From the NCBI RefSeq assembly GCF_000308615.1, contig NZ_BAGB01000011.1:1-52936 (forward strand): DNA of 52,936 nucleotides. The letters are read 5' to 3'. The DNA is from Nocardia jiangxiensis NBRC 101359 (GTDB lineage Bacteria; Actinomycetota; Actinomycetes; Mycobacteriales; Mycobacteriaceae). Shown piece by piece: positions 20,504 through 29,720 of this stretch (position 1 is the first letter of the stretch; the number at the start of each line of letters is the position of its first letter). Below the pieces are notes generated by a model. It was given only the letters and a program-made list of their open reading frames with translations, searched no databases and had not been told where the DNA came from. The translations under genes were made by a program, and so were the position numbers.

Positions 20504-22924
20504 GTGAGCGCAGTTTCTGTTTCGGAGCCCGGTGTGCGACCGATCCTGGCGGAGGCGGTCGACGTGGCTCGCCGTGCGCTCCTGGAGCTGCAGCCCGAAG
20601 GCGTGGGCGAGCATCTGGGTGTGACCGCCGAGGACGAGTACGCGGCCACCCATCATTTCGCGACGACCCTGCCCGGTTATCGCGGCTGGCAGTGGGCGGT
20701 CGTGGTGGCCGCGCCGCCGGAGGCCGACCGGGCCACGGTCAGCGAGTCGGCCCTGCTCCCCGGGCCCGACGCCTTGGTCGCACCCGATTTCATTCCGTGG
20801 GATCAGCGGGTGCGGCCCGGCGATCTCGCGCCCGGCGATCTGCTGGCACCGCTGCCGGACGATCCGCGTCTGGTCCCCGGCTACCTGGTGACCGGTGACC
20901 CGGTCGTCGACGACGTCTGTGAGGAACTCGGCCAGGGCCGCGCGCAGGTGTTGAGCCGCGAGGGTCGCGAAGAGGCCGCCGAACGCTGGTTCACCGAATA
21001 CGGTCCCGACACCGATATGGCCCGCGCCGCCCCGTCGACCTGTCGCCTCTGCGGTTTCTACGTCCCGCTGGCCGGCGCCATGCGCGCCTCCTATGGCGTC
21101 TGCGCCAACGCCCTCGGCGCCGACGGCCACGTCGTCCACGCCGAATACGGCTGCGGAGCCCACTCCGATACCGAACTTCCCACCGGCGGCGGCTCTCCCC
21201 TCTACGAGGCCTACGACGATGCCGCCGTCGAACTCGTCTCCCCTGAGGAACTGCGCAAGCCGTCGGCTGTCGCGACAGGAGATGCGGTCGAGCAGGACGC
21301 GTCCGCGTCGGTGGAGGCTGCTGCCCCGGAGGGCGAGCTCGCACCGACGAGCGAGGTCGTGCAGGAGAATGCCGCTGCGTCGGCGGATGTCGTCGAGCAG
21401 GCGAGCACAGTGACAACGTCCGACCCGGTCGCTCCGGCGGGCGTGGCTGGTTCTGCGGATGTGGTTGCTCCGCCGGGCGCGGCGAGTTCTGCGGATGAGG
21501 TTGCTGCGGCGAGTGCGGTCGGTTCTGCCGATGTGGTTGCTCCGGAGAATGCGGCCGGATCGGCGGATGTCGTTGCGGGACAGGATGCTCCCGGGGCGGC
21601 GGATGCCGTCGCATCGGAAAGTTCGGGCACGTCGTCGGCTGCTGATGCGCCGGAGACGGTAGCCGCGTCGGCCGTCGTCGCGCGGGAGGATGCCTCCGCG
21701 GCGGATATCGCCGGACCGGAGGCTGTGTCCGTGCAGGAGGATGCTCCTGCGGAATCCGTTGGTGCCGTAGCGGAATCGGTGGAGCCCGGCTCTGCTGAAG
21801 CGTCCGCTCGAGTTGCCGAGTCCGAAGACGCGTCGAGCGCCGAAGCGGCTGAGGCCGATCCGGCCGAGGATGTTGCCGTGGCTGCCGAGGCCACGGTCGC
21901 TGAAACCGCAGAATCTGCCGCGACCGGCGAGTCTGCATATGCCGCAGTGAATTTCGACGCCGACGAGACTGTGGTGGCGACCGACGGTGCTGCTGACACG
22001 ACCGAGGGCGCTGGCGCGGCCGCGACCTCAGCTGTCGTCGAGACCACAGGTGAGTCCCGGACCGCTCCGGCCGACCGGCCCTGGGCCACAACCGATACCC
22101 CGGCCTCGACGAACCCTGTTGTGGCAGAAGAAGAGTCGGCACCGGCAAGCGTGCCGACCGTGAGTGTCGATCGCCCGGCGGGCCCAGCTAACCCGGGGTT
22201 CCCCAGGGTTGAAGATTCAGCAACCGCTGCCCCTGAGCACTCCACAGCTTCGACGGGTGCGGCGGACGAGCTGCCCACAGGTTCAGCCGATACCGCCGTC
22301 TCCGGTCCGGGTGCGACCGCTGAAGTATTCGCCTCAGCTGCGGTGCCGTCCGAGTCTGCGGCGACTGTCGCTGCCGAATCGTCCACCACGTCGACGAGTG
22401 GAGCCGAGCCGTCCACGGGGTCCGCTTCCGGTTCGGTTGAGTCGGCATCCGCTGTCGAGGCATTCGCGCAGGCCGCAGAGCCCGTTCAGGAGTCGGCGGC
22501 CGCATCCGCCGAGGTGACGGGTGGAATCGCGGAGTCGTTCGAAGAACCCGTCGCCGAGGCATTCGGTGGTTCGACGTCGACCCCCGCCGAAACGTCTGCT
22601 GCGGCCGGGGATCGGTTCGGCCAGTCAGCGCCCAGTGCCGAGTCGTCGGGTACCACCGGCGAGTCCGCGGGTTCCGCTGATGTGGCCGTCCCGAGCTTCG
22701 GTGCTTCGGCATCGGCGGTGCAGGAGTCGGTGGATTCGACAACCGTCACGGGCCCGGTGGATGCCGACGCCTCGGTGGATGCCGATGTGGCCGAGGGTGT
22801 TTCCGGTGGCCCGGCCGATGCCGGAGGCTCGGGTGGGACGGAGTATCACGATGCCTGGGCGGTGTCGGCGGTGCGTGTGCGGCACGATGCCGAGGGTGCT
22901 TCCGGGGCGGCGGAGTCGAGCTGA
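20504..22924 (+). CDS. DUF3027 protein with about 550-residue disordered acidic tail, Rv0877-like
   Basis: This is an 806-residue protein. Residues 1-245 form the DUF3027 domain (AVDVARRALLEL, GYRGWQWAVVVA, VPGYLVTGDP, then a Cys cluster STCRLCGFYVPL, GVCANAL, YGCGAH that could bind zinc), matching Rv0877 in sequence and context. The remaining 560 residues are low complexity: Ala, Ser, Val, Glu, Thr and Asp with imperfect SADVVAPxxAAGSADVVA-type repeats, strongly acidic and surely disordered. Rv0877 itself is about 260 residues, so the tail is an expansion. GTG 20504 is the only sensible start and is probably leaderless. The next gene starts eight bases after its stop. Confidence 0.85.
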   Translation: MSAVSVSEPGVRPILAEAVDVARRALLELQPEGVGEHLGVTAEDEYAATHHFATTLPGYRGWQWAVVVAAPPEADRATVSESALLPGPDALVAPDFIPWDQRVRPGDLAPGDLLAPLPDDPRLVPGYLVTGDPVVDDVCEELGQGRAQVLSREGREEAAERWFTEYGPDTDMARAAPSTCRLCGFYVPLAGAMRASYGVCANALGADGHVVHAEYGCGAHSDTELPTGGGSPLYEAYDDAAVELVSPEELRKPSAVATGDAVEQDASASVEAAAPEGELAPTSEVVQENAAASADVVEQASTVTTSDPVAPAGVAGSADVVAPPGAASSADEVAAASAVGSADVVAPENAAGSADVVAGQDAPGAADAVASESSGTSSAADAPETVAASAVVAREDASAADIAGPEAVSVQEDAPAESVGAVAESVEPGSAEASARVAESEDASSAEAAEADPAEDVAVAAEATVAETAESAATGESAYAAVNFDADETVVATDGAADTTEGAGAAATSAVVETTGESRTAPADRPWATTDTPASTNPVVAEEESAPASVPTVSVDRPAGPANPGFPRVEDSATAAPEHSTASTGAADELPTGSADTAVSGPGATAEVFASAAVPSESAATVAAESSTTSTSGAEPSTGSASGSVESASAVEAFAQAAEPVQESAAASAEVTGGIAESFEEPVAEAFGGSTSTPAETSAAAGDRFGQSAPSAESSGTTGESAGSADVAVPSFGASASAVQESVDSTTVTGPVDADASVDADVAEGVSGGPADAGGSGGTEYHDAWAVSAVRVRHDAEGASGAAESS

Positions 22925-22932
22925 GCGACGTC

Positions 22933-25900
22933 GTGGGGGATCGGTTCGGGTCGGCGGGCCTTCGGGCGGGGGTGCTCGATGCGTGGCGCGGTTCGCCGAC
23001 GCGGCTGCGTGAGGACGCGGCCACCGAGGCGGACCTGGTGCGCGCCGGATATCGTGATCGGCTGCTGACGGAGCTGGCGCAGAACGCCGCCGACGCCGCG
23101 GCTCGGGCGGGCGTGCCGGGGAAGCTGGCGGCGTGGTTCGAGGGCCGGACCTTGCATGTGGCCAATACCGGTGTGCCGCTGGATATTTCGGGTGTTCATG
23201 CGCTGACCGCATTGCGGGCTTCGGCGAAGCCGGGTGCGGACGCCTCGGTCGGCCGGTTCGGCGTGGGCTTCACCGCTGTGCTCACCGTCGGCGACGAGAT
23301 CGAATTCCGTTCCCGCACGGGCACTTTGCTGTTCTCCCGCGAGCGCACCCGGGATGAGCTGCGCCGCAACGAGATCACCATTCCGCAGGACCCGGAGTTC
23401 GTGCCGCCCGCGCTGCGTCTCACTTGGCCGCTCGATGTGGAGCCGGTCGACGGATTCGACAGCGAGATCGTCGTTCATCTGCGTGCGGACGTCGATATCG
23501 CGGCCTTGTCGGCCGCCATGCGCGCCGAGGCCGCCGATCTGCTCCTGGAACTGCCCGCCCTGCGTTCCCTGCGCATCGATGAGGACGAGATACGCAGTGA
23601 ATCAACCGAACTCGGCGGCGGCCTGCGGCAGCTGACGGTGTCGGGTGCGGAATCCGGCGAACGGGTCTGGTGGCAGTTCGACACCGCCCGCGCCCGCTGG
23701 CTGCTGCCGGTGGTCGACGGTCGCCCGGTCCCCGCCGGAGACGACGTTCTGCGCGCACCGACCCGCTCGGACGAGGAACTGTCCCTCCCCGCCCTGCTCA
23801 TCGCGCAGATCCCCATGCAACCCGACCGCCGCCGCCTCCTGCCCGGCGCCCGGGTGGCCGAATTGGCCTCCGGTTACGCCGATTTCGCCCGCGCACTCCC
23901 ACCCCGAGACCGATTGATCCTGGTCCCGGCCCCGGGATTCGCCCGCAGTGAGACGGACTCCCTGCTCCGCGAAGCCCTCGTCACCGAACTCCGCACCGAA
24001 GCCTGGCTCCCGGTGGTGTCGATCCACCCCGCCGCTACCTCCTCGCAGCACCCGACCGGGCTCGGCCGAGCGAACACGACCGCAACCGCAGATGAATCCG
24101 CACATTCGGTTGCCGCCGTGGATGAATCGGCCGTCCTCGCATCTGCCACGGATGACCTCGCCGACCGTACGACGCAACAGGACACAGCCGGTCTGTCGAT
24201 CGGCAGCTCGGCGGAAGCTGCTGCAGCTGTGGATGAATCGGTACGTTCGGTTGCCGCTGTGGATGAATCGGCCGCTTCCGTATCCACCTCGGACGACTTC
24301 ACCGATCGCACGACGCAACCGGGCATCGAAGCTCTCTCGATCGGCAGTACGGCGAAATCGACTGTTGCCCTCGATGATTCGCTCGGTGATGCGCCGGATT
24401 CGGGTATCGTCGAGACGCAGTACCCGGGGATCGCCCTGGCAACCCCCGCCAGGGCGAGCATATTCACCGGCGTGACAACGGAATTGGCCGATCTGCTCGC
24501 CGGTCTGCTGGGCCCGCTGGTGATTCCCGAACTCTCCGGCCGAGCCGCTTCGGATGCGCTGAACGTGCTGGACGTGCACCGGATCGGTCTGGCCCGCATA
24601 GCCGATCTGTCCTCGAGTCTGGAACGTCCACCGCAGTGGTGGTATTCGTTCTACGACGCACTCGAGCCGTTCGTAGTCGATCCGCTGGCTGCCGAGGAAC
24701 TCGGGGCGCTCGCGGTGCCGCTGGCCGACGGTCGTCGCGTGACGGGGCCGCGCACGGTGGTGCTGGGCGACGAGTTGGAGCTCGTGGACGTCTCGTGCGG
24801 CGATGATCTCGTCGCGGAGATCGCCCTGCCCGTGCACTGGGCGCGCCTGGTGCATCCGGAGGCGGCGCACGATCTGCTGGGTCGTCTCGGTGCGCGCCAG
24901 GCCACGGTCGAGGATCTGCTCGCGGATCCGGCGCTGGAGGCGGCGCTGCAGGACGATCCGGCCGACCCGGACACCGTCGACGCGGTGCTTCGCCTGGCCG
25001 GGCAGCTGACCGATCCGTCCGCACTCCCGGACTGGCTGGGCACGCTGGAGCTGCCCGACGAGGACGGCGAATTGCTGCCAGCCGACGAGTTGCTGCTGCC
25101 GGGCGCACCACTGGCCGGGGTGCTAGCGCCCGATTCCCCGTTCGGCACGGTCGATTCCGCGACCCTCGACCGGTACGGCGAGCAGGCGTTGCGCGCGATC
25201 GGCGTCGGCTGGGGATTCTCGGTGGTCACCGAGCTCGACCCGACCGGCCCGGACCACCATCTGGATGATGAGGAAACCTGGTGGGAGACTCTGGTCGAGG
25301 ATCCGCCCGAACTGATCGCCGTGCGTGATCTGGATCTGGTCGACCAGGACGCCTGGCCGAATGCGTTGCGGCTGTTGCTGTCCGAGCCGCGCACTCGTCG
25401 CTGCCTGGCCGATCGTGACGGCTACACCGCCTGGTGGTTGCGTCACCACGCCCGGATCGGCGGCACTCCGCTGGGCCTGTTCCGCGCACCCGGCGACGAG
25501 GTGTTCGCCGGTCTGCTGCCCGCCCCGGCCGACCTCGATCCGGCCGATCTCGCCGCCCTGCACGCGGTCCTGGCCGATCCGGACACCATCACCCCGGAAC
25601 TGGCTGCCGCCCTGCTCGACGCACTGGCCGATCCAACGAAAACCCCGTCCCCGGAGGCGATTTCGCAGACGCACCGCAGACTCGCGGCCGCACTGGACGT
25701 GCTGGATCTGGACGAGCTGGCCGTGCCCGAGCGAGTGCGCGCACTGTCGGGCGCGGTGATCGATCCCGCCGACGCCCTGATCCTCGACGAACCCTGCTAC
25801 GGCCTGGCGGTGCCGCCGGATCGGCTGGTCGTGGGCGATCGCGCTACCGCGCGGGCCCTGTCCACCCTGCTGGATCTACCGCTGGTGTCCGAGGCGGTCA

Positions 25901-26127
25901 CCGCCGAGGTGCTCGGCGCGGGCCGGGTCGGCACCTGGCAGGACGAGCCGCTGGGTGTGGTGCTGCGACTGGAGTTCGGTGCGGCTCCGGCGGATGCGCC
26001 GTTGATCGTGCACGAGAACCTGCGGGTGCGCCTGAGTGGCGCGTACGAGGCGACCGTCGAGGTGCCGTGGTGGCGCGAGGGCGAGGTGACTCACGTTCGC
26101 GCGCAACCTATTGCGCGTACGTCGTGA
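22933..26127 (+). CDS. Sacsin/Hsp90-like GHKL ATP-binding protein
   Basis: This is a 1064-residue protein. Residues 1-200 are a GHKL (Bergerat-fold) ATPase of the sacsin N-terminal type: LLTELAQNAADAA (N box, about 33-45), GRTLHVANTGVPLD (G1) and GRFGVGFTAVL (G2, about 104-114). The rest is a long helical region without recognised domains, with a low-complexity Asp/Ser/Ala insert at about 375-500 that contains a 47-residue tandem duplication. Homologues beside DUF3027 genes are often named molecular chaperone; activity is untested. GTG 22933 follows the DUF3027 stop by eight bases and lacks a good ribosome site, so coupling is likely. The 3' end overlaps the converging TetR gene by 20 bases. 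Confidence 0.82.
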   Translation: MGDRFGSAGLRAGVLDAWRGSPTRLREDAATEADLVRAGYRDRLLTELAQNAADAAARAGVPGKLAAWFEGRTLHVANTGVPLDISGVHALTALRASAKPGADASVGRFGVGFTAVLTVGDEIEFRSRTGTLLFSRERTRDELRRNEITIPQDPEFVPPALRLTWPLDVEPVDGFDSEIVVHLRADVDIAALSAAMRAEAADLLLELPALRSLRIDEDEIRSESTELGGGLRQLTVSGAESGERVWWQFDTARARWLLPVVDGRPVPAGDDVLRAPTRSDEELSLPALLIAQIPMQPDRRRLLPGARVAELASGYADFARALPPRDRLILVPAPGFARSETDSLLREALVTELRTEAWLPVVSIHPAATSSQHPTGLGRANTTATADESAHSVAAVDESAVLASATDDLADRTTQQDTAGLSIGSSAEAAAAVDESVRSVAAVDESAASVSTSDDFTDRTTQPGIEALSIGSTAKSTVALDDSLGDAPDSGIVETQYPGIALATPARASIFTGVTTELADLLAGLLGPLVIPELSGRAASDALNVLDVHRIGLARIADLSSSLERPPQWWYSFYDALEPFVVDPLAAEELGALAVPLADGRRVTGPRTVVLGDELELVDVSCGDDLVAEIALPVHWARLVHPEAAHDLLGRLGARQATVEDLLADPALEAALQDDPADPDTVDAVLRLAGQLTDPSALPDWLGTLELPDEDGELLPADELLLPGAPLAGVLAPDSPFGTVDSATLDRYGEQALRAIGVGWGFSVVTELDPTGPDHHLDDEETWWETLVEDPPELIAVRDLDLVDQDAWPNALRLLLSEPRTRRCLADRDGYTAWWLRHHARIGGTPLGLFRAPGDEVFAGLLPAPADLDPADLAALHAVLADPDTITPELAAALLDALADPTKTPSPEAISQTHRRLAAALDVLDLDELAVPERVRALSGAVIDPADALILDEPCYGLAVPPDRLVVGDRATARALSTLLDLPLVSEAVTAEVLGAGRVGTWQDEPLGVVLRLEFGAAPADAPLIVHENLRVRLSGAYEATVEVPWWREGEVTHVRAQPIARTS
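24091..24381 (+). repeat. 141-bp tandem duplication inside the sacsin-like gene
   Basis: Units start at 24091 and 24232, each opening with GATGAATC, and a third partial unit opens at 24373 with GATGATTCG. The spacing is exactly 141 bases (47 codons), preserving frame. Shared words include GGATGAATCGGCCG and the encoded DRTTQ and LSIGS. Confidence 0.8.
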
Positions 26128-26734
26128 TCATCTCCGCGAGCACGTCCAGCTGATTCCGGACCGCTTCGCTGTCGTTGTCCACCAGCCAGCGCAGCACGAT
26201 GCCGTCGATGACCGCGAGGGTGAATCGGCTCAGCGTGGCAACCGGCACCGACCAGCGGGTGCCGGTGGCGTCGCGGGCATGTTCGAGAACATCACCGACG
26301 GTGGAGTCGTTGAATGTGTATTGCTCGCGTGCGATCGCCAGTTTGGCCGGAGTTTGTTCGCTTTCCCGCAGTGCATAGGTTGTGGTTTCGTAGGTCAGCA
26401 ACTGTCGTTCGGGTGTGGCTTCGATGTTCAGCCACAGAAGTTCCAGGCTCGCTCGTACGAGATTTTGAAGCGATTCTTTTCCACTTCCGACGCCCTGCCA
26501 GACCGTTTCGTTGGTCTCGACGGAATCGCGCAATTCCATCGATAGTGCCTTGACCAGTTCGGTCATCAGCGCGTCCTTGTTTTCGAAACAGTAATGCACC
26601 ACACCGAGCGAAACTCCGGCGGCTTGCGCCACGTCACGGGTGGTTACCCCGGCCACACCCTTTTTTTCGGCCAGGCCGATAGCGGCCTCGATAAGGTGGG
26701 CGCGGCGTTCTTCGACGCTCAATCGGGAGGACAC
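26108..26734 (-). CDS. TetR-family transcriptional regulator
   Basis: This is a 208-residue protein. The N-terminal helix-turn-helix (about 6-52) reads RRAHLIEAAIGLAEKKGVAG, TTRDVAQAAGVSLGVVHYCF and ENKDALMTELV, a BetI/RutR-like TetR domain. The C-terminal ligand-binding domain is helical. The target is unknown; it has no divergent partner, so it may act in trans or on itself. GTG 26734 was chosen because the upstream frame (to 26917) encodes Arg/Cys-rich sequence overlapping the DUF2530 gene. The TAG stop lies within the 3' end of the converging sacsin-like gene. Confidence 0.87.
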   Translation of the reverse strand: MSSRLSVEERRAHLIEAAIGLAEKKGVAGVTTRDVAQAAGVSLGVVHYCFENKDALMTELVKALSMELRDSVETNETVWQGVGSGKESLQNLVRASLELLWLNIEATPERQLLTYETTTYALRESEQTPAKLAIAREQYTFNDSTVGDVLEHARDATGTRWSVPVATLSRFTLAVIDGIVLRWLVDNDSEAVRNQLDVLAEMITTYAQ

Positions 26735-26793
26735 CCACGCAGTTAAGCGGGAAGGACGCGAACAGTCAATTCGCGAGCGCGAAAAAGTCGCCC

Positions 26794-27030
26794 TCAAAGT
26801 CCTTTCTGTGCGCCCTTGTCGCCACGCCGCGCACCGCGACGTTGAATCATGAAGATGATGTAACCGAGCAAACCCACGGCCAAGCCCATCAGGCAGATCG
26901 GTCGCGCGGGAGCCCACCCGTCATTCACCCAGACCGCGATCGTCGCAATCGCCCACAAGATGGTGCCGATGGCCAGTACCGGACGCGGATCGGTCAGGCG
27001 CGGCGGAATTTCGGGCACGTCGGAGGTCAC
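26794..27030 (-). CDS. DUF2530 two-helix membrane protein, Rv0879c-like
   Basis: This is a 78-residue protein with PPRLTDPRPVLAIGTILWAI at the start and two transmembrane segments (about 18-36 and 46-64), then a basic RRGARRGDKG tail. It matches DUF2530 and Rv0879c, which also sits divergently beside the MarR gene Rv0880. Function unknown. GTG 27030 is preferred over ATG 27060 because TATCGT ends seven bases before it, consistent with a leaderless transcript. Confidence 0.78.
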   Translation of the reverse strand: MTSDVPEIPPRLTDPRPVLAIGTILWAIATIAVWVNDGWAPARPICLMGLAVGLLGYIIFMIQRRGARRGDKGAQKGL

Positions 27031-27037
27031 GATGCCA

Positions 27038-27043
27038 ACGATA
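27038..27043 (-). promoter_or_regulatory. -10 element of leaderless DUF2530 gene
   Basis: TATCGT on the minus strand ends seven bases before GTG 27030. Confidence 0.5.
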
Positions 27044-27073
27044 CCGCCGCGATCGAACATCTCCGGTCGGGCG

Positions 27074-27100
27074 TGTCACGTATCGTTCAGCTCTGTGACA
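27074..27100 (+). promoter_or_regulatory. Inverted repeat and -10 box at the MarR gene start
   Basis: TGTCAC (27074-27079) and GTGACA (27095-27100) are perfect inverted arms 21 bases apart, two helical turns. Between them is TATCGT (27081-27086), a -10 box eight bases before GTG 27095. An autoregulatory MarR operator is plausible. Confidence 0.4.
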
Positions 27101-27532
27101 ACGGCTTCCGACATACGAGCCCTCGCCGCCGACCTCTCCCTGGCGGTGGTTCGGCTGACCCGACATCTGCGGGGTCGCCGCGCCGAGGCTGAGATTTCGC
27201 TGACCCAGCTGTCGGCCCTGGCGACCCTCAATCGCGACGGCTCCCTGACTCCGGGCGCACTGGCATCCAAGGAACGGGTGCAACCACCCTCGATGACGCG
27301 CGTGATCGCCTCGTTGACGGACATGGAGCTGGTCAAGCGCGACCCGCACCCGACCGACGGTCGTCAGGTCATCGTCTCGCTCTCCGAGACGGGCCGGGCG
27401 CTACTCGCCGACGAGGCCAACGCCCGCGAGGAGTGGATGACCGATCAGCTCTCCGGTCTGACTGCCGCTCAGCTCGACGTGCTGCGCGAAGCGGTCGGGA
27501 TCATGACGCAAATCGTGGACGAATCGGAATAG
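27095..27532 (+). CDS. MarR-family transcriptional regulator, Rv0880-like
   Basis: This is a 145-residue winged-helix regulator. The DNA-binding region is about 45-100 (LTQLSALATLNRDGSLTPGAL, VQPPSMTRVIASLTDMELVK, then the wing DPTDGRQVIVSLSETG with the conserved D-x-R). Helices at both ends would form the dimer interface. It is orthologous in context to Rv0880. GTG 27095 sits on one arm of an inverted repeat, hinting at autoregulation; the divergent DUF2530 gene may be co-regulated. The open frame to 26960 is not needed. Confidence 0.88.
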   Translation: MTTASDIRALAADLSLAVVRLTRHLRGRRAEAEISLTQLSALATLNRDGSLTPGALASKERVQPPSMTRVIASLTDMELVKRDPHPTDGRQVIVSLSETGRALLADEANAREEWMTDQLSGLTAAQLDVLREAVGIMTQIVDESE

Positions 27533-27562
27533 CGTCCCAGCGCAGGGTCGCGGACGCTGCGT

Positions 27563-27961
27563 TCAGCGCCCGAAAACGGCCTCACTCGGCACGATTTCGC
27601 GGCCCAACGGCATCAACGACACCGGGATGAGCTTCAGATTCGCCCAGCCGAACGGAATTCCGACGATCGAGATGAACAGCGGAATACTGGTGAGCAGATG
27701 CCCCAGGGCCAGCCACCATCCGGCGAAGATGAGCCAGATGACGTTTCCGACCGTCGAGGGAGCGCCCGAACCCGGCCGCACGACGACCTCTCGTCCGAAC
27801 GGCCACAGCACGTAGTTCGCGATGCGGAACGAGGCGACGCCGAATGGAATGGTGACGATCAGCACGCAGCAGATCACCCCCGCGAGCAGATATCCCAGCG
27901 CCATCCAGAACCCGGCCAATACCAGCCAGATCACATTCAGAACGAACCGAATCGTCTCCAC
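27563..27961 (-). CDS. YccF-family inner-membrane protein
   Basis: This is a 132-residue protein made of two copies of the YccF domain. Each has NVIWLVLAGFWMALGYLL / NVIWLIFAGWWLALGHLL, then VTIPFGVASFRIA / VGIPFGWANLKLI and a PFGRE/PLGRE end. About four membrane helices are predicted. Function unknown. GTG 27961 opens VETIRFVLNVIW; CATGCT six bases upstream is a weak leaderless -10. The frame is open to 27997 but adds nothing conserved. Confidence 0.85.
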   Translation of the reverse strand: METIRFVLNVIWLVLAGFWMALGYLLAGVICCVLIVTIPFGVASFRIANYVLWPFGREVVVRPGSGAPSTVGNVIWLIFAGWWLALGHLLTSIPLFISIVGIPFGWANLKLIPVSLMPLGREIVPSEAVFGR

Positions 27962-28191
27962 AACCCCAGCATGCCAGTGCGCACCCGGACCGGCCACTCC
28001 AAAAGCATGTCCCGCGCTCAGGGGGGCGGTAGTGCGGTCGGGGCGGGGTCGAATTCGGTCAGTGGGTGCGCACCCGGGGGGCGGCTCCGGCGAGGTACGC
28101 CGCTGCCCTCGAGCTGGGGTAGCGCGCGCTGCGGGCCGGGGCGCCTACTCGAGCGCGGCATCCGACGCCGCATAGGGGGACCGTGGTGCGG
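27962..28191. other. Intergenic region without recognised features
   Basis: The 230 bases between the acetyltransferase stop and the YccF start show no ORF, hairpin or repeat beyond two copies of GTGCGGTC. Confidence 0.5.
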
Positions 28192-29397
28192 TCAGAAAGC
28201 CCAGCCGAGGACGGGATCGCGGTCGCTCCGGAAGGCCAGGTCCAGGTCTCGCAGTACGGCCGGATCCTTCGCCCGAATGCGGTGCGCCGCAGCTATTCTC
28301 CGAATGCGATGGGCGCCGAGATAGACCGAGCCCAGTACGTCGATGCCGAGTTCGACATCGGCCTCGCGGGTGGTCGGTGCGCATTCGGCGCGGCCCTCCC
28401 GCACCCGCAGCGCGAACACGCCACCGGCTGCCCGGAACGGATCATGCACCGCGACAACGATATCCAGGTCCGCGTCGTAGGACCGAGCGGTCAGCGCCGC
28501 GGGAACGTCCATGATCCGCGACCACAGTGCATCGCCCAGGCCCGTGGTGTGGACCAGCCGCGGGTCGGTGAACAGATACGGGAGCGGATCGTCCGGCGCG
28601 ATCACCGCCTCGATGTGATCGAACAGTTCGAGCGCGCTCAGCGCCCGCCAGAGTGCGGCGTGCGCGTCGGGGGTGATCGCGCGTAGCTCCACCACCTCGA
28701 GCGCGGAACCCGATTCGCGCCGGTGGTAGCGGTACAGCGCGTAACCGTCGGGGTGGGTGAGCGCGAACAGTTCGGTCCCGCCGCCGCGGAAGCGCGGATG
28801 GTCGGCGAACATCGCCTCCCAGGCGGGCTCCGGGCGCAGCTGCGCGCCCGGCTGCACCCGTCGCCAGAGGTCGTAGATCGGGGGCACGATTCGCTGGGCC
28901 TCGTCGATCGAGGTCAATTCGACTCCGCCCGGATCCGGTGTGTCGGAATGGAATTGGACGAAGCGACGATCGAAACGGATGTGCTGCTGGCAGATCGACG
29001 GGCCGTAGCCGAAGCGGCCGTAGATCCCGCCCTGGCTGGCCGTGAAGACGGTCAGCGGCAGCCCGCGTGCCTCGGTGCGGCGATGCTGCTCGGTGTACAT
29101 CGCGCGCAGGATGCCGCGTCGCCGATGTGTCGGTGCGACAGCGACATTCGCGATCGACTCCACCTCCACCGGATGACCGCCCGGAACCGTCAGCGTCTGC
29201 TGATATGCGGCGGTGTACCCGACGATTCGATCGCCATCCTGCGCCACGATGCCGTTCTCGAGCGCGAACAGGCGGTGAGCCCGTTCGCTTTCGACCGGAT
29301 CGCTCAGCATACCGAAACTGATGTCGCCGAGCAGTCGTACCGCGTCGGCATCGGCCGCGGTACCGGAGCGCAGAGTTATCCCCGACGTCTCTGTCAT
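28192..29397 (-). CDS. Eis-like GNAT N-acetyltransferase
   Basis: This is a 401-residue protein of the Eis (enhanced intracellular survival) architecture. The N-terminal GNAT domain has the acetyl-CoA loop APTHRRRGILRAMY (about 90-103) and ASQGGIYGRFGYG (about 119-131). A second GNAT-like domain follows, with a C-terminal sterol-carrier-like region that ends at the free carboxylate (VLGWAF), which serves as a catalytic group in Eis. Mycobacterial Eis acetylates aminoglycosides and protein lysines at several positions; the substrate here is not known. Length agrees with the family (400-408). ATG 29397 begins MTETSGITLRSG. It is downstream of the AI-2E-family gene on the same strand, with its own 320-base leader. 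Confidence 0.86.
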   Translation of the reverse strand: MTETSGITLRSGTAADADAVRLLGDISFGMLSDPVESERAHRLFALENGIVAQDGDRIVGYTAAYQQTLTVPGGHPVEVESIANVAVAPTHRRRGILRAMYTEQHRRTEARGLPLTVFTASQGGIYGRFGYGPSICQQHIRFDRRFVQFHSDTPDPGGVELTSIDEAQRIVPPIYDLWRRVQPGAQLRPEPAWEAMFADHPRFRGGGTELFALTHPDGYALYRYHRRESGSALEVVELRAITPDAHAALWRALSALELFDHIEAVIAPDDPLPYLFTDPRLVHTTGLGDALWSRIMDVPAALTARSYDADLDIVVAVHDPFRAAGGVFALRVREGRAECAPTTREADVELGIDVLGSVYLGAHRIRRIAAAHRIRAKDPAVLRDLDLAFRSDRDPVLGWAF

Positions 29398-29720
29398 AGC
29401 TGCACCATTGCACGTATCGGGACGACTCCGCACTCCGTTTTCCCCGCGGAGTGTTGCCGGGCCGGATCCGGTCCGCCCCCCGACGTGACGGGCCGAATCG
29501 TTTCCGCAGGCGACCGCGACCGGATCGAACTGCCCTGCCCGGAACAGTCCGATCCGATATCGCGCGCCGCGCCGATATCCGCGCGCCCCGCCATCCCCTC
29601 CGAGGCGGGCCGAGTCGGTGATCGGATCGCGAGGTCCGTCGAACCTCACAGAAGAGACGATCCCGCACCGGACTCGACAAGCACTTAACAAGACCTTGCA
29701 GCGTCGCCGCCCGCGGCGAA
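29398..29720 (-). other. Intergenic region upstream of the Eis-like gene
   Basis: No ORF is supported here. The only structure noted is an inverted repeat CACTCCG (29431-29437) and CGGAGTG (29447-29453) about 35 bases before the acetyltransferase start, a possible operator. Confidence 0.4.

Noticed and set aside
24091..24381. Repeat cluster as a CRISPR-like array
   Set aside because: Long, in-frame, direct 141-bp units inside a coding gene with no spacers; a protein repeat.
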